Shown here piece after piece: positions 48,112 through 55,686 of a stretch of DNA of 64,000 nt. Source of the DNA: Alteromonas sp. KUL42 (lineage in GTDB: Bacteria; Pseudomonadota; Gammaproteobacteria; Enterobacterales; Alteromonadaceae); NCBI RefSeq assembly GCF_006538325.1, contig NZ_BJKK01000002.1:310001-374000 (forward strand), given 5' to 3'. A program made the position numbers and the translations under genes. The notes below the pieces were generated by a model. The model was not told the origin of the DNA. It saw nothing but the letters and a program-made list of their open reading frames with translations, and searched no databases. Within the stretch, counting starts at the first letter, position 1. Every line of letters starts with the position of its first letter.

Positions 48112-48540
48112 ATGCGCTTTCTTTCTCGGCGTTTAGTAATGCCAAATGATCTCAATTACGCCAATTCATTGTTCGGTGGGCGCGCGTTGGAATGGATAGA
48201 TGAAGAAGCGGCCATATGGGCTATTTGCCAACTAGAGACAAACTGTTTGGTGACAAAACATATCGGTGAAATCAGTTTTGAGTCACCTGCGCTTCAAGGT
48301 GATATTGTTGAGTTTGGTCTTGAGACCAAAGCAGTAGGGCGCACGTCTATTACGGTGAGCTGTTTAGTACGTAATAAAGCTACAAAGAAAACTATTTGTT
48401 TTGCTGACGATATCGTTTTTGTAAAAGTGGATCCTGAATCCCGTCAACCCACAGCTCACGGTAAGACGATTGAAGGACTTAAAGCGCAAACGGACGATGA
48501 AGTGCGTAAATTGAATATGAATATAGATGGAAACATCTAA
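48112..48540 (+). CDS. Acyl-CoA thioesterase (hot-dog fold)
   Basis: A 142-residue single-domain hot-dog thioesterase. Features: MPNDLNYANSLFGGRALEWIDEEAA (about 10-34), with the conserved Asn and GG of the acyl-CoA thioesterase (YciA/BACH) family, and HIGEISFESPALQGDIVEF, the central strand. It hydrolyses acyl-CoA; the chain length is not evident. It lies divergent from tmcA and about 120 bp before the riboswitch. GAGGAA precedes the ATG. Confidence 0.9.
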   Translation: MRFLSRRLVMPNDLNYANSLFGGRALEWIDEEAAIWAICQLETNCLVTKHIGEISFESPALQGDIVEFGLETKAVGRTSITVSCLVRNKATKKTICFADDIVFVKVDPESRQPTAHGKTIEGLKAQTDDEVRKLNMNIDGNI

Positions 48541-48583
48541 AATTAGTTTGAACAATAGCTGAATTAATTCACGCTATCTATGC

Positions 48584-48611
48584 TTGACGGGGTTTATACA
48601 GCTGATAGACT
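48584..48611 (+). promoter_or_regulatory. Probable promoter of the thiamine operon
   Basis: TTGACG (48584-48589), 16 bp, TAGACT (48606-48611). It lies just upstream of the TPP aptamer, as needed for a riboswitch-controlled transcript. Confidence 0.55.
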
Positions 48612-48656
48612 CCGTCGCAGTTGTTAAGCAGCTCATTGAGTGCGCTTAACTAATAC

Positions 48657-48738
48657 CAAGGGGTGTCCGTTTACGGTCTGAGATCCACTTTTGTGGGAAC
48701 CCTTAAACCTGATCCGGATAATACCGGCGTAGGGATGG
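48657..48738 (+). ncRNA. TPP riboswitch (thi box)
   Basis: The conserved aptamer elements are in order: GGGGTGTCCG (5' stem), CTGAGAT (48678-48684), ACCCTTAAACCTGATCCGG (pyrophosphate-side helix) and ATACCGGCGTAGGGA (3' closing part). The following sequence includes an ACCCGGGT and a run of six T (48779-48784). That suggests a transcription-attenuation platform, although I did not resolve the full alternative stem. It controls the receptor gene and those after it. Confidence 0.96.
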
Positions 48739-48807
48739 TTCACAATATAGCCTTATCACCTGCCGTTAAACCCGGGTCTTTTTTCTTGATTAAGAATAAG
48801 AGATCCT

Positions 48808-50889
48808 ATGTACAAAAGTGTTTTTTCCCTTTCTCTGTTAGCGACGTCCGTTAACCTTTATGCTCAAAATATGGATAGCCCATCGAACAAGGCATCTGAT
48901 GTTGAGCGTGTTTTAGTTACTGCTGATTTTCGACAAACCACACTCGATCAATTGAGCGCCAGCGCAACTATCCTCGGTGATGAAAGATTGAGAAGTCGTC
49001 AGCCTTCTCACATCGACAGCGTGTTAAATAGCATTCCCAATATTAACTTTGCCGCAGGGGCATCGCGCGGTCGTTTCATTCAAATTCGCGGTATTGGCGA
49101 ACGTAGCCAATTTGCAGAGCCGATAAATCCCTCTGTAAGCTTTATTGTTGATGAGTTCGACTTTTCTGGTTTGGCCGCTGCTGGCATTGTGTTCGATACT
49201 AAACAGTTGGAAGTGTACCGAGGGCCACAAGCTACGCTTTATGGTACAGGTGCACTTGCCGGTGCAGTGAAGATGACCAGCAATGACGTAGGTGATGCAT
49301 CACCGAGCTACGTTGATGCTAGGATTGGTAATAAACAAAGCTATCGTGTAGAAGCCGCTACAGGCAATGATATTAATGCCGATTGGGGGTATCGCATAGC
49401 AGTGGTTCACAATCGCAGCAATGGTTTTGTCGAAAATACCTTTTTAGATAGAGATGACACAAGTCAAGTTAACGAGTCGGCGCTGCGCTTTGCACTAGAT
49501 GGGAGTCTCAGCGAGTCTACCTCGCTTGCACTTACTTATCGTTGGTATGATATCGACAACGGTTACGATGCTTTTTCATTAGACAACGACAACAAAACAC
49601 TGTCAGATGAGCCTGGCTTTGATGAACATCAAACTCACGCTGTAAGTGCGCGTAGCACCACGACAACAAAAGCAGGTGACTTCATTGTTATTGCCACCCA
49701 TGCATCTCACAACATTGCCTATGGTTATGATGAAGATTGGACTTATGACGGTTTTCATCCATGGGGTTACATATCGTTTGACGCTTATTTTAGAGATGTA
49801 GAAACACAGACAGCGGAAGTACGCTTTGTTTCTTCAGACGATACGGCGTTATTCAATGGTGTTACTGATTGGACTATCGGGGCATTTTTAAAAGATTCAG
49901 AAGAAAAGTTGCTTCGCCAATACACCTACTTGGATAGCGATTACGCGAGTACATATTCTCCAACAACCACAGCAATTTATCTGCAAACTGAATCTTATTT
50001 GAGTGAAAGTTTAACGCTTGTTGCAGGTCTTCGCGTTGAAAACTATGACTTTGAGTTTTCGGATAACAATGCACTTAATCGTGACTTTGACACCACTATG
50101 GTTGGCGGCAAAGTGGCGTTGCAATATCAATATGGTGAACATTTTTACTACGGCAGTGTATCTCGAGGGTTTAAAGGGGCTGGCTTTAACCCCGATAATC
50201 GCGTGAATGACACTCAGCGCTTTTTTGATGAAGAGTACAATTGGAACTATGAATTAGGTGTTAAAGGGCCTTTCCTTTCACCATCGTTAACCGCGCGAGC
50301 AGCTGTGTTCTATATGGACAGGACAGATACGCAAGTCAGTGATTTTGACGTTATTACTCGTGAAGATGGAACGGCAGGATTTGTGGATATCATTGATAAT
50401 GCTGATTTAGGTACTAACAAAGGTGCTGAGTTAGAACTTAATTGGCAGGTTAGTGACGCTTGGCAACTCAATGCAAGTGCAGGGTACTTAAGTGCGACAT
50501 TTGAAGGATATACGCTAGCAGACGGTACACAAGTTGACGAACAGCGACAAGCTCAGGCGCCCAAATGGACGGCAAACTTTTACAGTGAGTACTCGCTTAC
50601 AGATAACCTTTCGTGGATTGTTGACGTTGACTTTAAAAGCGAATACCGCTTTTCTGATGGGCATGACGTAACAGCTCCAAGTACAACCTTGGTTAATTCG
50701 CAAGTGATGTATCGATTGGATGATTGGTTATTGTCTTTGTGGATTCAAAATGCCTTTGATAAAGAATATTACACCAGAGGTTTTGGCGGATTTAGTAACG
50801 ATCCAAGGGATGAATACGCATTTGACGAGCCTTATTACCAAATCGGTAATGGCCGCACGTTTGGCATCACGGCGCACTACGAATTTTAG
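48808..50889 (+). CDS. TonB-dependent receptor for thiamine (thiamin-regulated outer-membrane receptor)
   Basis: A 693-residue receptor with signal peptide (about 1-20, ending LYAQN), TonB-box-like stretch (VERVLVTADFRQ), plug (about 45-160, with IQIRGIGERSQF, GPQATLYGTGALAGAVKM) and beta-barrel ending ITAHYEF. It starts 70 bp after a TPP riboswitch and heads an operon of thiamine genes, so thiamine or a precursor is the expected substrate. This matches the riboswitch-controlled receptor (Omr1 type) described in Alteromonadales. Confidence 0.9.
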   Translation: MYKSVFSLSLLATSVNLYAQNMDSPSNKASDVERVLVTADFRQTTLDQLSASATILGDERLRSRQPSHIDSVLNSIPNINFAAGASRGRFIQIRGIGERSQFAEPINPSVSFIVDEFDFSGLAAAGIVFDTKQLEVYRGPQATLYGTGALAGAVKMTSNDVGDASPSYVDARIGNKQSYRVEAATGNDINADWGYRIAVVHNRSNGFVENTFLDRDDTSQVNESALRFALDGSLSESTSLALTYRWYDIDNGYDAFSLDNDNKTLSDEPGFDEHQTHAVSARSTTTTKAGDFIVIATHASHNIAYGYDEDWTYDGFHPWGYISFDAYFRDVETQTAEVRFVSSDDTALFNGVTDWTIGAFLKDSEEKLLRQYTYLDSDYASTYSPTTTAIYLQTESYLSESLTLVAGLRVENYDFEFSDNNALNRDFDTTMVGGKVALQYQYGEHFYYGSVSRGFKGAGFNPDNRVNDTQRFFDEEYNWNYELGVKGPFLSPSLTARAAVFYMDRTDTQVSDFDVITREDGTAGFVDIIDNADLGTNKGAELELNWQVSDAWQLNASAGYLSATFEGYTLADGTQVDEQRQAQAPKWTANFYSEYSLTDNLSWIVDVDFKSEYRFSDGHDVTAPSTTLVNSQVMYRLDDWLLSLWIQNAFDKEYYTRGFGGFSNDPRDEYAFDEPYYQIGNGRTFGITAHYEF

Positions 50890-50897
50890 GAGATTTT

Positions 50898-51161
50898 ATG
50901 CAAGTCATGGTTGAGTTATCCTTGTATCCACTGGTTAATGAGTACATTCCGCCTATTCAGAATTTTATAGATAGGCTAAATACATATGAAGTTCTTAGTG
51001 TGTCAACGAGTTCGACAAGTACCCAAGTAACAGGGAACTATGCCGATGTTATGAGTATTCTTGGGGCTGAAATGCAGCGAACTCACGAAGAAGTAGGGCA
51101 AGCGATTTTTGTGGCAAAATTCCTTAATTTTGACGCAATGCAAGCGAGAATGGGCGATTGA
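50898..51161 (+). CDS. YkoF/MTH1187-like thiamine-binding protein
   Basis: An 87-residue protein beginning VMVELSLYPLVNEYIPPIQNF, the opening of the MTH1187/YkoF-like fold (a ferredoxin-like alpha-beta domain); structures in this family bind thiamine. No signal peptide, so cytoplasmic. It begins 8 bp after the receptor stop with GGAG before the ATG, and overlaps pnuT by four bases. Its job may be to hold imported thiamine or assist the transporter (inference). Confidence 0.85.
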   Translation: MQVMVELSLYPLVNEYIPPIQNFIDRLNTYEVLSVSTSSTSTQVTGNYADVMSILGAEMQRTHEEVGQAIFVAKFLNFDAMQARMGD

Positions 51162-51805
51162 TGGAGCGCTTTTTCGCTGAATTCACTTCGCAGATCATAG
51201 CGACTTCACTTCTAGAGTGGGTCGCTGTGGTATTGGCTATGGCGTATGTATTACTAGCTGCCAAGCAAAGCAGTTGGTGTTGGCTCTGTGCATTTTTAAG
51301 CACAGCCATTTACACTTGGCTGTTTTGGCAAGTTACCTTACCTTTCCAATCGGCGCTTAATTTCTTTTATATGATAATGGCGGGGTATGGTTATTATCAG
51401 TGGGCACAAGGGGCAGAAGATGGTGAGACTAAGCGCGTAACGCATTGGCCTTTGCTGGTCCATGTTGCCATCGTACCTGCAATGATTTTACTGGCATGGG
51501 GGTTATCTTATTTGGCCAGTTCCCAATTCAATAGTGAACATTTACTACTTGATGCCAGTATTAATTTGCTAAGTGTAGTAACTACCTTTATGGTAGCGCA
51601 TAAAATTTTACAGAACTGGGTTTACTGGTTCTTTATCAATATTGGATCAGCCTACTTATACTTCCAAGTTGGATATGTGCTTTCGGCATGCCTGTTCATG
51701 GCTTACGTCGGGTTTTCAGTGTTTGGGTATTACCAGTGGCGAGTACAGTACAAGGAACAGCGTGAACACACCGCATATAACAGAACAGCTACGCAAAGCG
51801 CTTAA
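51158..51805 (+). CDS. pnuT: PnuC-family transporter, probable thiamine permease PnuT
   Basis: A 215-residue inner-membrane protein of the PnuC family with about seven hydrophobic segments (first about 14-35, last about 180-198). The family is rich in aromatic residues, as in GYGYYQWAQG and YYQWRVQY here. In TPP-riboswitch operons the member is PnuT, which imports thiamine by facilitated diffusion that is trapped by phosphorylation. It overlaps the previous gene (ATGA) and the following kinase gene. Confidence 0.9.
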   Translation: MMERFFAEFTSQIIATSLLEWVAVVLAMAYVLLAAKQSSWCWLCAFLSTAIYTWLFWQVTLPFQSALNFFYMIMAGYGYYQWAQGAEDGETKRVTHWPLLVHVAIVPAMILLAWGLSYLASSQFNSEHLLLDASINLLSVVTTFMVAHKILQNWVYWFFINIGSAYLYFQVGYVLSACLFMAYVGFSVFGYYQWRVQYKEQREHTAYNRTATQSA

Positions 51806-52598
51806 ACTGAGTGAGCATGCCAAGATAGTTCGTCACCCATCAGGCGATGTGAATCATGTTTATCGTGTTCAGGACTCTGCTGCAAAGGTACCATATTCTT
51901 TAACCCAAGAATATATGGATGTTGCTGTGAAGTGGCTGGGCGAAGACAATTTTAGTGGTATAAATCGTACCCATCAGTTTGTTTTACAACAGCAACTGTA
52001 CAAGTTAAATATTGCCCCTGAGCCTTTGTGGTTAAGTGATGACGAACGCTTCTGGGTAGAGCAGTGGCAACCCAACACACAGTCTTGCCAACGTAATCCA
52101 GAAACGTTGGCGAATGTGCTCGCACGTATTCATCAACTACCGGTTACCGCAAGGCCGCTTAATCTAACTGGACGCTGGCAGCACTACATGGAAGTCGGTC
52201 AATTGGCATCGGACGATGCGCTTTATTTGAAGGCCATGAACTTAAGAAGTAGTGTGCTTAAAAGCGAACAGGATGATGAAGACTTAGTGCTTTGCCACAA
52301 TGACTTGCTGTCTAGTCACGTTTTGTGCAGACAGGGTGATATGCCTGTAGTAATTGATTGGGAATACGCCGCAATGGGAAATCGTTATTTTGACATTGCC
52401 AGTTGTTGCATGATTAACAAACTAGAACCATCAACATGCCATCAATTATTAGCGTGCTATGCAAAGCTATTGTCAATTCCTTTGGACATCGCACAAGAAA
52501 AGCTAGCTCAGCATAAGGAAATTGTGTCACTGACTAATGCGTTGTGGTTTGAGGCGTTAAATGTGAGTAGTGCAGAAGCAAATTTCGCAAGTGTTTAA
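51762..52598 (+). CDS. Aminoglycoside/choline-kinase-like protein, probable thiamine kinase
   Basis: The frame opens at 51642 inside pnuT, but GTG 51762, preceded by AAGGAA, gives a natural 278-residue protein. The kinase motifs are LCHNDLLSSHVL (catalytic Asp and Asn, Brenner motif) and VIDWEYAAMGNRYFDIAS (the metal-binding D-W-E). This is the APH fold, also that of thiamine kinase ThiK. Phosphorylation would trap thiamine brought in by PnuT. Strictly, the substrate is inferred from the operon. Confidence 0.85.
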   Translation: MNTPHITEQLRKALKLSEHAKIVRHPSGDVNHVYRVQDSAAKVPYSLTQEYMDVAVKWLGEDNFSGINRTHQFVLQQQLYKLNIAPEPLWLSDDERFWVEQWQPNTQSCQRNPETLANVLARIHQLPVTARPLNLTGRWQHYMEVGQLASDDALYLKAMNLRSSVLKSEQDDEDLVLCHNDLLSSHVLCRQGDMPVVIDWEYAAMGNRYFDIASCCMINKLEPSTCHQLLACYAKLLSIPLDIAQEKLAQHKEIVSLTNALWFEALNVSSAEANFASV

Positions 52599-52759
52599 AG
52601 TGTGTAGAAGGTAACACGTTAAACCAAATCTAGTTTGATGTGCTGCAAAAATAGGCTGTGAATAACGACAGGCTCTAGCAAGAATTAGTCGTTTTAGTTT
52701 GAAAAAACATCGGATTGAATGTTAATTAAGCATGCGAGATCAACATAGTATAAAAAGGC

Positions 52760-52787
52760 TTTACCTTTTGGATACCATCCGTATAAT
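52760..52787 (+). promoter_or_regulatory. Promoter of tRNA-Trp
   Basis: TTTACC (52760-52765), 16 bp, TATAAT (52782-52787). A GC-rich discriminator (GCGC) follows, as in stringently controlled stable-RNA promoters. Confidence 0.75.
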
Positions 52788-52799
52788 GCACAGCGCGCT

Positions 52800-52876
52800 A
52801 GGGGTGTAGTTCGAATTGGTAGAACAGCGGTCTCCAAAACCGATGGTTGGGGGTTCGAGTCCCTCCACCCCTGCCA
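52800..52876 (+). tRNA. tRNA-Trp (anticodon CCA)
   Basis: A complete 77-nt tRNA. Acceptor stem AGGGGTG pairs with CACCCCT. The anticodon loop CTCCAAA carries CCA, for tryptophan. The T-loop GGTTCGAGTCC is normal and the CCA end is encoded. Its 3' end is the integration site of the island that follows. Confidence 0.97.
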
Positions 52877-52881
52877 CTTTC
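52852..52881 (+). repeat. attL: direct repeat of the tRNA-Trp 3' end
   Basis: Thirty bases here are identical to 59143-59172. They begin GGTTCGAGTCC and end CCACTTTC, covering the tRNA T-arm to just beyond its CCA end. This is the usual core of a tRNA-targeted integration site; the other copy ends the island. Confidence 0.9.
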
Positions 52882-53005
52882 CTTTCTCTAATTGGTATTG
52901 ATAAGTGAATGAATACCAGTAAAAATCTTTAATTTTCTGTTTTGAAGATGGAAATTGCTACTACAATTTTTTCGTAGATTCCTAATATCGCTTTCTAATA
53001 TAACG

Positions 53006-53401
53006 TCATTTTTTCTTTGATTCGACCGTGTCAACCGGTGACGGTTTTCGGTCATATGTTAGTGTCTGGCGCACATTGGTATGCCCAGCGGCCTCTCGTT
53101 TCTCATCCTGCCTACCTTGAAAATCTGAAACCCCTTTGGCTTTGATATCGTGGAAATGAAAGTTTAACTCAATACCAAACTCTTTATTGGCCGCCTCGCA
53201 GGTTTTGATCCACAGTTTTCGGAAGACACTGTCTGTGATGTGACTCGATGTGTCTGAATGAATAATAAACGGTGAATCATTCTGATTTGGGTAGTGGGTG
53301 TCACAGTATCCGACTGCACGTCGGAGCCGTGGCCCCCAGACTTTGAGTTGAGCTGCGGCGGTTTTGCTTTGGCGGATAAGTAAGCCTTCATCCCGAACCC
53401 C
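53006..53401 (-). pseudogene. Tyrosine-type integrase, 3' end only
   Basis: The minus strand carries an open stretch of about 130 codons with no start, closed upstream by a TAG (53404-53402) and ending in TGA at 53006. It reads DEGLLIRQSKTAAAQLKVWGP ... FHDIKAKGVSDF ... REAAGHTN ... QTLTYDRKP (short pieces), which are the box II His/Arg region, the GH motif and the nucleophile Tyr of phage-type tyrosine recombinases. The N-terminal two-thirds is missing. It faces the tRNA and att site as an island integrase should. An ORF in another frame over it (53164-53391) is a shadow. Confidence 0.82.
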
Positions 53402-53499
53402 CTATGTTTGAAAATATGTGGTTGAAGCTCGACATTGGTAAGTGCAGAATACTCTAAGTTTGGAAACGAAGCTCAACAGATCAGGAAGTAAGGAAAAGG

Positions 53500-53703
53500 A
53501 TGTACATCAGTAAACTGACCGCGAAGGGATATCGATGCTTTAATGAACACTTTGATAATTTTGACCACGTCGCTGAAAACCAATTATCTGATGAAGTCTT
53601 TAATGATTTGGAAAACATCGAGCAAGAAGTGCAAATGGCACAAACAGCCCAAACTACACCATATACGAAGAGAAAGCGCCGCAGACGCAAACGTAAAGAC
53701 TGA
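53500..53703 (+). CDS. Small hypothetical protein with a basic tail
   Basis: A 67-residue frame with AGGAAAAGG directly before the ATG, so it is probably translated. It starts MYISKLTAKGYRCF, which vaguely resembles the start of OLD/RecF-type ATPases, continues acidic (about 18-45), and ends in a cluster of Lys and Arg (KRKRRRRKRKD). I recognise no family. Confidence 0.5.
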   Translation: MYISKLTAKGYRCFNEHFDNFDHVAENQLSDEVFNDLENIEQEVQMAQTAQTTPYTKRKRRRRKRKD

Positions 53704-53738
53704 TTTGACGCAACTTTGCTGTGTGTTATCACTGAAGT

Positions 53739-54137
53739 ATGAACATGAAATACATCATACAACTGGCACGTAAAATTAGCTTTTCCATGGGGTACGAATT
53801 CACCCAAGACTACATCATTGATTACTTAGTCAGTGTTTTTACCTCCTACCCTGAACTAGCCAAAATCCTTGCCTCAGACCCTACACTAAGCCTTGATGAG
53901 GCTATCGAAATCGCCAAGAAGATAGAAAAGCACTTTGAAATGAGCGCATCACCCGCTGAACGCGAATATGTGGAGCAGGGCAGTGCCAGTGGTGAAACTT
54001 TGATTTTAATGTTGTTTGTTTACTTGCTTAATGAGCTTGAAAAGGCTGAACGTGTTAGTACGCGGGAGTTTATAGCAAGTAATTTAAAAGCGCATTCTGT
54101 TGAGGTTGAGCGTTCTATGAAACGGCACAGTGATTGA
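53739..54137 (+). CDS. Hypothetical protein, helical
   Basis: A 132-residue acidic protein predicted all-helical. The core EAIEIAKKIEKHFEM (about 62-77) and the hydrophobic GETLILMLFVYLLNELEKAE (about 92-111) are the notable parts. No signal peptide and no recognised family. It is in the island, with codon use like the neighbouring island genes. Confidence 0.6.
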   Translation: MNMKYIIQLARKISFSMGYEFTQDYIIDYLVSVFTSYPELAKILASDPTLSLDEAIEIAKKIEKHFEMSASPAEREYVEQGSASGETLILMLFVYLLNELEKAERVSTREFIASNLKAHSVEVERSMKRHSD

Positions 54138-54423
54138 GTTACTATCTGCTCTTTAGCACTTAAAAAATAGGCAAGCTAAAGAGACATTCTAGTTATATAA
54201 GATAAGTTAATCATTGTTTTTTGGTGGTAGGGGCAATTTATATTGTTTTCTGCTGGATTAATTTTAACTCGCTCTATAACTTGAGGAAGCTCTTACAGTA
54301 ATTGAAGAAATAATGCGCATTAACTAAAAGCATTTTCGCGGTTTAGTTGCCAAGCTAAGTCTGGAGACACTTATTTTTAATTTCAGAAAATCCAGAAACA
54401 CCAAAGATAAAAAAGTCTTTGCC

Positions 54424-55530
54424 ATGAGAGTGACCAGTGATTTTGACAATCAAGTTCTGATCCAAAAATCGAAACGAGAGTCGCTTGTACAGGAGTTTTT
54501 ATCTGAATCAACAGATAATGAAAAAAAAACATTTTTTAAGAGCTTCTTAGACTTACACCTGTTGATCCACCACTACTTAATTGAGTCTAACCGCTTTACT
54601 GTTATTCTTGATACAAACGTGATTCAAGACATTCTATCTTCAGAATCCAATAGAGTTCGAGAAGTTAGGCATATAGCCACGACCGCCTTGCTATGTTTTT
54701 TAGAAGATTATGCCCACGCCAATGTTTGGTTAGGTGTTACACCAGCGGTTCTGTACGAGCTTAATGGACAACAACCTATAGCAAGCACGGCGGAATATAG
54801 AAAAGCAATGGGGATCGTCGAGCACGTTGCAATCAAGCTCGGCATATCTACATACACAATAGGCTTTCAAAGCTACGCTGATTTAAAAAGAGCATCTAAG
54901 CTTCTCCACTCAGACGCTCAAAGAATAAAAAAAGCCGTCACCAAATTAGCCACCCAAAACTGGAAAATGGACTTTGAGCATGGAGATGGACGAATCAGTA
55001 TCCCCATGGCGGTTGCTGAAGCAAGCATTCCGAATATTAAGCTTAATTACCTTGACCCCTTTTATGTGAAATGGGCATTGATGAACTTTGTAGAAAAACG
55101 AATGTTTGAACAGAATAAGCATCAGAAAAAGGCTCGGAGGATGATGAATAATGGGCAAAAAGGGATTTCTAAGCTGTTTAAAATAAACAAAAAAGGGGCA
55201 CTAATGGGGCTTGCAGATATTGAGTTACTATCAAAAGCTGATTTAACTGCGCAGTCTGCCTCTAATTCTCCGCTCATTACATCTGCCATTACCTATGACA
55301 AAGATTTATTGGCAACACTGTATGAGAGGATGGGGACGATTCGTGATGGTGGAAATTTGGTAGGTAACAATGTTGACCCATCAGACGGAGCTGGGCTATT
55401 TATGTATCAAATGAAAATATCAGAAACCCGATCCAAGCATATTAATGAACGAAGTAAGGTCTATATGGAAGCATTGAATGAGTTTAGTGAGGCCAACTTC
55501 AAATCGGTGGAGGCATCGGCTCCGAGTTAA
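54424..55530 (+). CDS. PIN-like nuclease domain protein
   Basis: A 368-residue protein with no signal peptide or membrane helix. The opening of a PIN domain is recognisable: FTVILDTNVIQDIL with Asp63 and Asn65, then a Glu in VLYELNG (Glu112), and later acidic residues in MGLADIELL (Asp265, Glu267) and TYDKDLLATL (Asp292, Asp294). These fit the acidic cluster of a metal-dependent RNase, spread over an unusually large insert (about 120-260). The start codon ATG 54424 lacks a strong ribosome site, though the frame has no other start upstream. It precedes a large membrane protein gene. Target unknown. Confidence 0.65.
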   Translation: MRVTSDFDNQVLIQKSKRESLVQEFLSESTDNEKKTFFKSFLDLHLLIHHYLIESNRFTVILDTNVIQDILSSESNRVREVRHIATTALLCFLEDYAHANVWLGVTPAVLYELNGQQPIASTAEYRKAMGIVEHVAIKLGISTYTIGFQSYADLKRASKLLHSDAQRIKKAVTKLATQNWKMDFEHGDGRISIPMAVAEASIPNIKLNYLDPFYVKWALMNFVEKRMFEQNKHQKKARRMMNNGQKGISKLFKINKKGALMGLADIELLSKADLTAQSASNSPLITSAITYDKDLLATLYERMGTIRDGGNLVGNNVDPSDGAGLFMYQMKISETRSKHINERSKVYMEALNEFSEANFKSVEASAPS

Positions 55531-55686
55531 ATACAGTAAGTAGTTTTTGTTTTATAGCTACAACGTACTGTTTACAAGAATTTCTAAGGATGTGACCATG
55601 GACTCACACAATATGCCTAATGTGTGGAAGTTTATCATCCATTAACAATAAAAATTTTTCTCACGTGAACGTATGGAGTCATTACA

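Noticed and set aside
53030..53042. AACCGGTGA, similar to the pectin operator core
   Set aside because: Only the central ACCGGT matches; arms are not symmetrical and it lies inside the integrase relic.
53164..53391. Minus-strand ORF of 75 codons
   Set aside because: It overlaps the integrase relic in another frame. The frame that carries the recombinase motifs is the real one and lacks a start codon.
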